Assembly: GCF_047654805.1 (NCBI RefSeq)
Contig: NZ_JASGIV010000001.1
Location: 1,674,001-1,738,000 of the forward strand
Length of the DNA stretch: 64,000 nt
Reading direction: 5' to 3'
Source of the DNA: Pelomonas sp047654805
GTDB lineage: Bacteria > Pseudomonadota > Gammaproteobacteria > Burkholderiales > Burkholderiaceae_C
How positions within the stretch are numbered: the first letter of the stretch is position 1; every line of letters begins with the position of its first letter. Positions 62,020 through 64,000 of this stretch are shown here, one piece after another. The translations under genes and the position numbers were made by a program. The notes under the pieces were generated by a model that ran no database searches, was not told the origin of the DNA, and was given only the letters and a program-made list of their open reading frames with translations.

Positions 62020-63128
62020 TGCGCCGCTTCTGGCTGAAGCTGCACCGCTGGCTGGCGCTGGCGCTGGCCCTGCCGCTGCTCGTCGTGGCGCTGCTGGGCA
62101 GCAGCCTTGTCGTGCTCAAGCCGCTGGATCGCTGGCTCAATGCCGAGCTGTTCAGCGTGCCTGCGGGCGCGGCCGCACCCGACCTGCTGGAGCGCACGCG
62201 GCAGACACTACGCGCCGAGTTCGGGCCTGGCGCGTCCTTCGTGCTGCGCCCGCCGCGCGAGCCCGGCGAGAGCCTGCGCGCGACGGTAAGGGGCACTCCG
62301 TGGGAGGGCTTTGTCCACTTCGACCCCCGCGATGGCCGGGAACTGGGCCGCAGAGGCGAGCGCGAGGGGGCGTTCAACTTCGTTTTCGAGCTGCACAGCT
62401 CGTTGCTGATGAACGAGACGGGCAAGCCGCTGCTGGCCGTGCTGGCCCTGGCCTACGCGGTACTGCTGCTTGGCGGCCTGGTGCTTTGGTGGCCCAAGCG
62501 CTGGAGGCAGGCCTTTGCGCTGGTGCTGGACCGCGGGCTTTTGCGTGGGCTGTTCGACCTGCATCGCACCGGCGGTGCGGTGCTCGGCCTGCTCATCGCC
62601 GTGCCGGTGTTCAGCGGCGCCTACATGGCCTGGAAGCCGATTCCGCAGGCGGTGACGTCCATCGCCGGACAGGTGCCGCTGGCCCCGCCCAAGGTGAGTG
62701 CGGATGGCGGCGCTCGACCACCTGTCCCGCTCGACATGCTGGTTGCGACCGCCAGGGCCCGGTTCGATGGGGCGCCGGCAGGCTACATCGCCGTGCCGGC
62801 AGTTGGGGCCAAGCCGGTGCGTGTGCGCCTGATCCTGGCTGACGACCCGCATCCGAACGGACTGACCTCAGTCTGGATGCATCCGCTGACCGGCGCGCTG
62901 CTGCGGGTGGACCGCTGGAATGAACTGGACGCGGGTGCCCGCGCCAACAGCGTCATCTATCCGCTGCATACAGGGGAGCTCGGTGGCCTTGCGCTCGAGG
63001 TGGTGAATGCGCTGCTGGGGCTGGCCCTGGTGCTTCTCGGCGTCGCCGGGCTGTGGTTGTGGTGGCTGCGAAGGCGCACGGAGAAGCAGCGCCAGCCGCG
63101 CGGGCGCAGGGATCTCGCCAAGGTGTAG
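62019..63128 (+). CDS. PepSY-associated membrane protein, likely ferric-siderophore reductase type
   Basis: A 369-residue protein with four membrane helices: residues 10-33 (HRWLALALALPLLVVALLGS), about 135-155, about 180-205 (HRTGGAVLGLLIAVPVFSGAY) and about 328-350. Periplasmic PepSY regions lie between them. LKLHRWLALA and LFDLHRTGG are the His-containing motifs of the family, which may bind haem. Such proteins often follow siderophore receptors and are thought to reduce iron in the periplasm. The ATG overlaps the receptor stop. Confidence 0.88.
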   Translation: MRRFWLKLHRWLALALALPLLVVALLGSSLVVLKPLDRWLNAELFSVPAGAAAPDLLERTRQTLRAEFGPGASFVLRPPREPGESLRATVRGTPWEGFVHFDPRDGRELGRRGEREGAFNFVFELHSSLLMNETGKPLLAVLALAYAVLLLGGLVLWWPKRWRQAFALVLDRGLLRGLFDLHRTGGAVLGLLIAVPVFSGAYMAWKPIPQAVTSIAGQVPLAPPKVSADGGARPPVPLDMLVATARARFDGAPAGYIAVPAVGAKPVRVRLILADDPHPNGLTSVWMHPLTGALLRVDRWNELDAGARANSVIYPLHTGELGGLALEVVNALLGLALVLLGVAGLWLWWLRRRTEKQRQPRGRRDLAKV

Positions 63129-63279
63129 GCGGGGCGCTGCATGGGATGCGTTGCCCTTTGCCCTTTGCAGCGGTCTTCCTTAAGAGGGCCGCAGGCCTTC
63201 CCGGGAAGTCGACCCCTCTGAGAGGATTTCATTCGGGAGCGTCCTGACAGGGCAACGGCGCAGCGACGCAACGTCGTAC

Positions 63280-63798
63280 CTAGGACGAGAGACTGGCTGC
63301 CTGAAGCACCCGGCGCGTAGTAAACGCTGCAAGCGTGGCTTGGTCGGGTGCTCGGTAGTCGATGACCTTCAGGGGTGTCTTGGCCAGCCAGAGTGAATGC
63401 GCCAGTAGCGTCCGATCCGGGAATTCGAGCAGCCCGACTTGAAGCTGGAATGCCAAGTCGTTGAGTGATCCCAGGACCCGGCGGTTCGCCGTCTTTCCAA
63501 CTGTCCAACGTTGCATTGCAGCGCGCTCAGCGATCACATCGTCCGCCGGGACGCCGATGGCGGTGAGCATAGGCTCCATGGCTTCGCTGAGCCGCTGGAC
63601 GAGAGCGCGCCCATCCCGTGCCTGCACGACGACGGGCAGCAAGCTTCGCTCGCTGACAGCGAGCACGACCTGGATTCGGCCAACGCGGATCAGATTGGCA
63701 TACCAGTCGCCGAGGACCGTGTCCGGTGGAGCTGTCTCCGGGGCAGGCGCGACGTTGAGCCTGTCGAGCAGCTTCTGTGTGCAGCGAAGTACAAACAC
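63280..63798 (-). CDS. DUF6933-type protein
   Basis: About 172 residues. The blocks FVLRCTQKLLDRL, TVLGDWYANLIRV, VLAVSERSLLPVVVQA, KTANRRVLGSLNDLAF and LAKTPLKVI are typical of the DUF6933 family, soluble proteins of unknown function. The start is uncertain: GTG at 63798 fits the homology, but no ribosome site is visible, and the frame is open up to an ATG at 63924. No partner gene is visible to suggest a role. Confidence 0.72.
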   Translation of the reverse strand: MFVLRCTQKLLDRLNVAPAPETAPPDTVLGDWYANLIRVGRIQVVLAVSERSLLPVVVQARDGRALVQRLSEAMEPMLTAIGVPADDVIAERAAMQRWTVGKTANRRVLGSLNDLAFQLQVGLLEFPDRTLLAHSLWLAKTPLKVIDYRAPDQATLAAFTTRRVLQAASLSS

Positions 63799-64000
63799 GG
63801 TATCGAGACGGGAGGAGGTAAGTGCCAAGTATCGAGGGAGCAATGTTCCCTTTCGGCGGCGAGCGGTCGTGCTTTGCCTGAACCATCGAATGCCAGTGCC
63901 GAGCACCGCGGTCGCTCGGGACATCGGCGTCGAGCGAGGCAGTCCCGCCTTGAAGCGCCGAGCCGTTGCCGGTTGGCCGGCTCGTCTGCAGCGATCTCAG

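Overview
The window is high-GC DNA (mostly well above 60% by eye) with betaproteobacterial housekeeping genes: a LexA/SOS gene, DapD/DapC lysine synthesis, a PilU-type pilus motor, PrmB and a PEP-CTERM sorting protein. The gene content and the lasso peptide core, which resembles rubrivinodin, suggest a Burkholderiales bacterium near Rubrivivax, Roseateles or Leptothrix. This placement is inference, because no rRNA or other marker gene is present.

Left chromosomal part (1-20429). In order: lexA with a divergent asparaginase; an ohrR-ohr peroxide module with a dyad operator facing a DUF1304 membrane protein; a translationally coupled minus-strand block of dapC, dapD, pilU, prmB and yheS; a metallophosphatase overlapping a Ser/Thr kinase-universal stress fusion; a four-gene operon (parvulin-like PPIase, HupE/UreJ-like membrane protein, 2OG oxygenase-like protein, membrane spermidine-synthase-like protein) next to a DUF3604 protein; a degenerate PCuAC-like protein; and a PEP-CTERM protein.

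Accessory island (about 20430-58426). It opens with an IS66 scar and a half IS110 transposase cut off by an intact IS5-type element (21491-22715). That element also abuts an AT-richer toxin-antitoxin-like pair, whose toxin-like gene has lost its 5' end. A second intact IS (23719-25337, 8-bp target duplication) follows. Then comes a complete minus-strand vir-type conjugation operon: virB1-6, virB8-11, virD4, an OmpA-like lipoprotein, an LPD7 protein and a DUF1173 protein. A LuxR-type regulator without a LuxI sits at its head. No relaxase or integrase is visible. An AlpA-like regulator and two tandem XRE regulators, each with a pair of identical dyad operators 47 bp apart, separate the T4SS from a lasso peptide locus.

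Lasso peptide locus (44130-57955). The plus arm carries FecI sigma, FecR anti-sigma, a TonB receptor with a signalling domain, and an S9-type isopeptidase. The minus arm carries precursor A, fused RRE-protease B, cyclase C and ABC exporter D. The predicted mature peptide is 19 residues with a Gly1-Glu9 ring. The arms suggest a cycle of production, export, sensing or uptake, and cleavage. Each end of the locus has a gene resembling a transposase whose catalytic residues are lost: an IS256/mutator-like protein directly before fecI, and a REP-associated tyrosine transposase-like protein upstream of precursor A.

Right chromosomal part (58427-64000). A MarR regulator overlaps an AlkD-like repair protein, followed by a TonB siderophore receptor coupled to a PepSY membrane protein and a DUF6933-type protein. 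I saw no tRNA, rRNA or CRISPR array.
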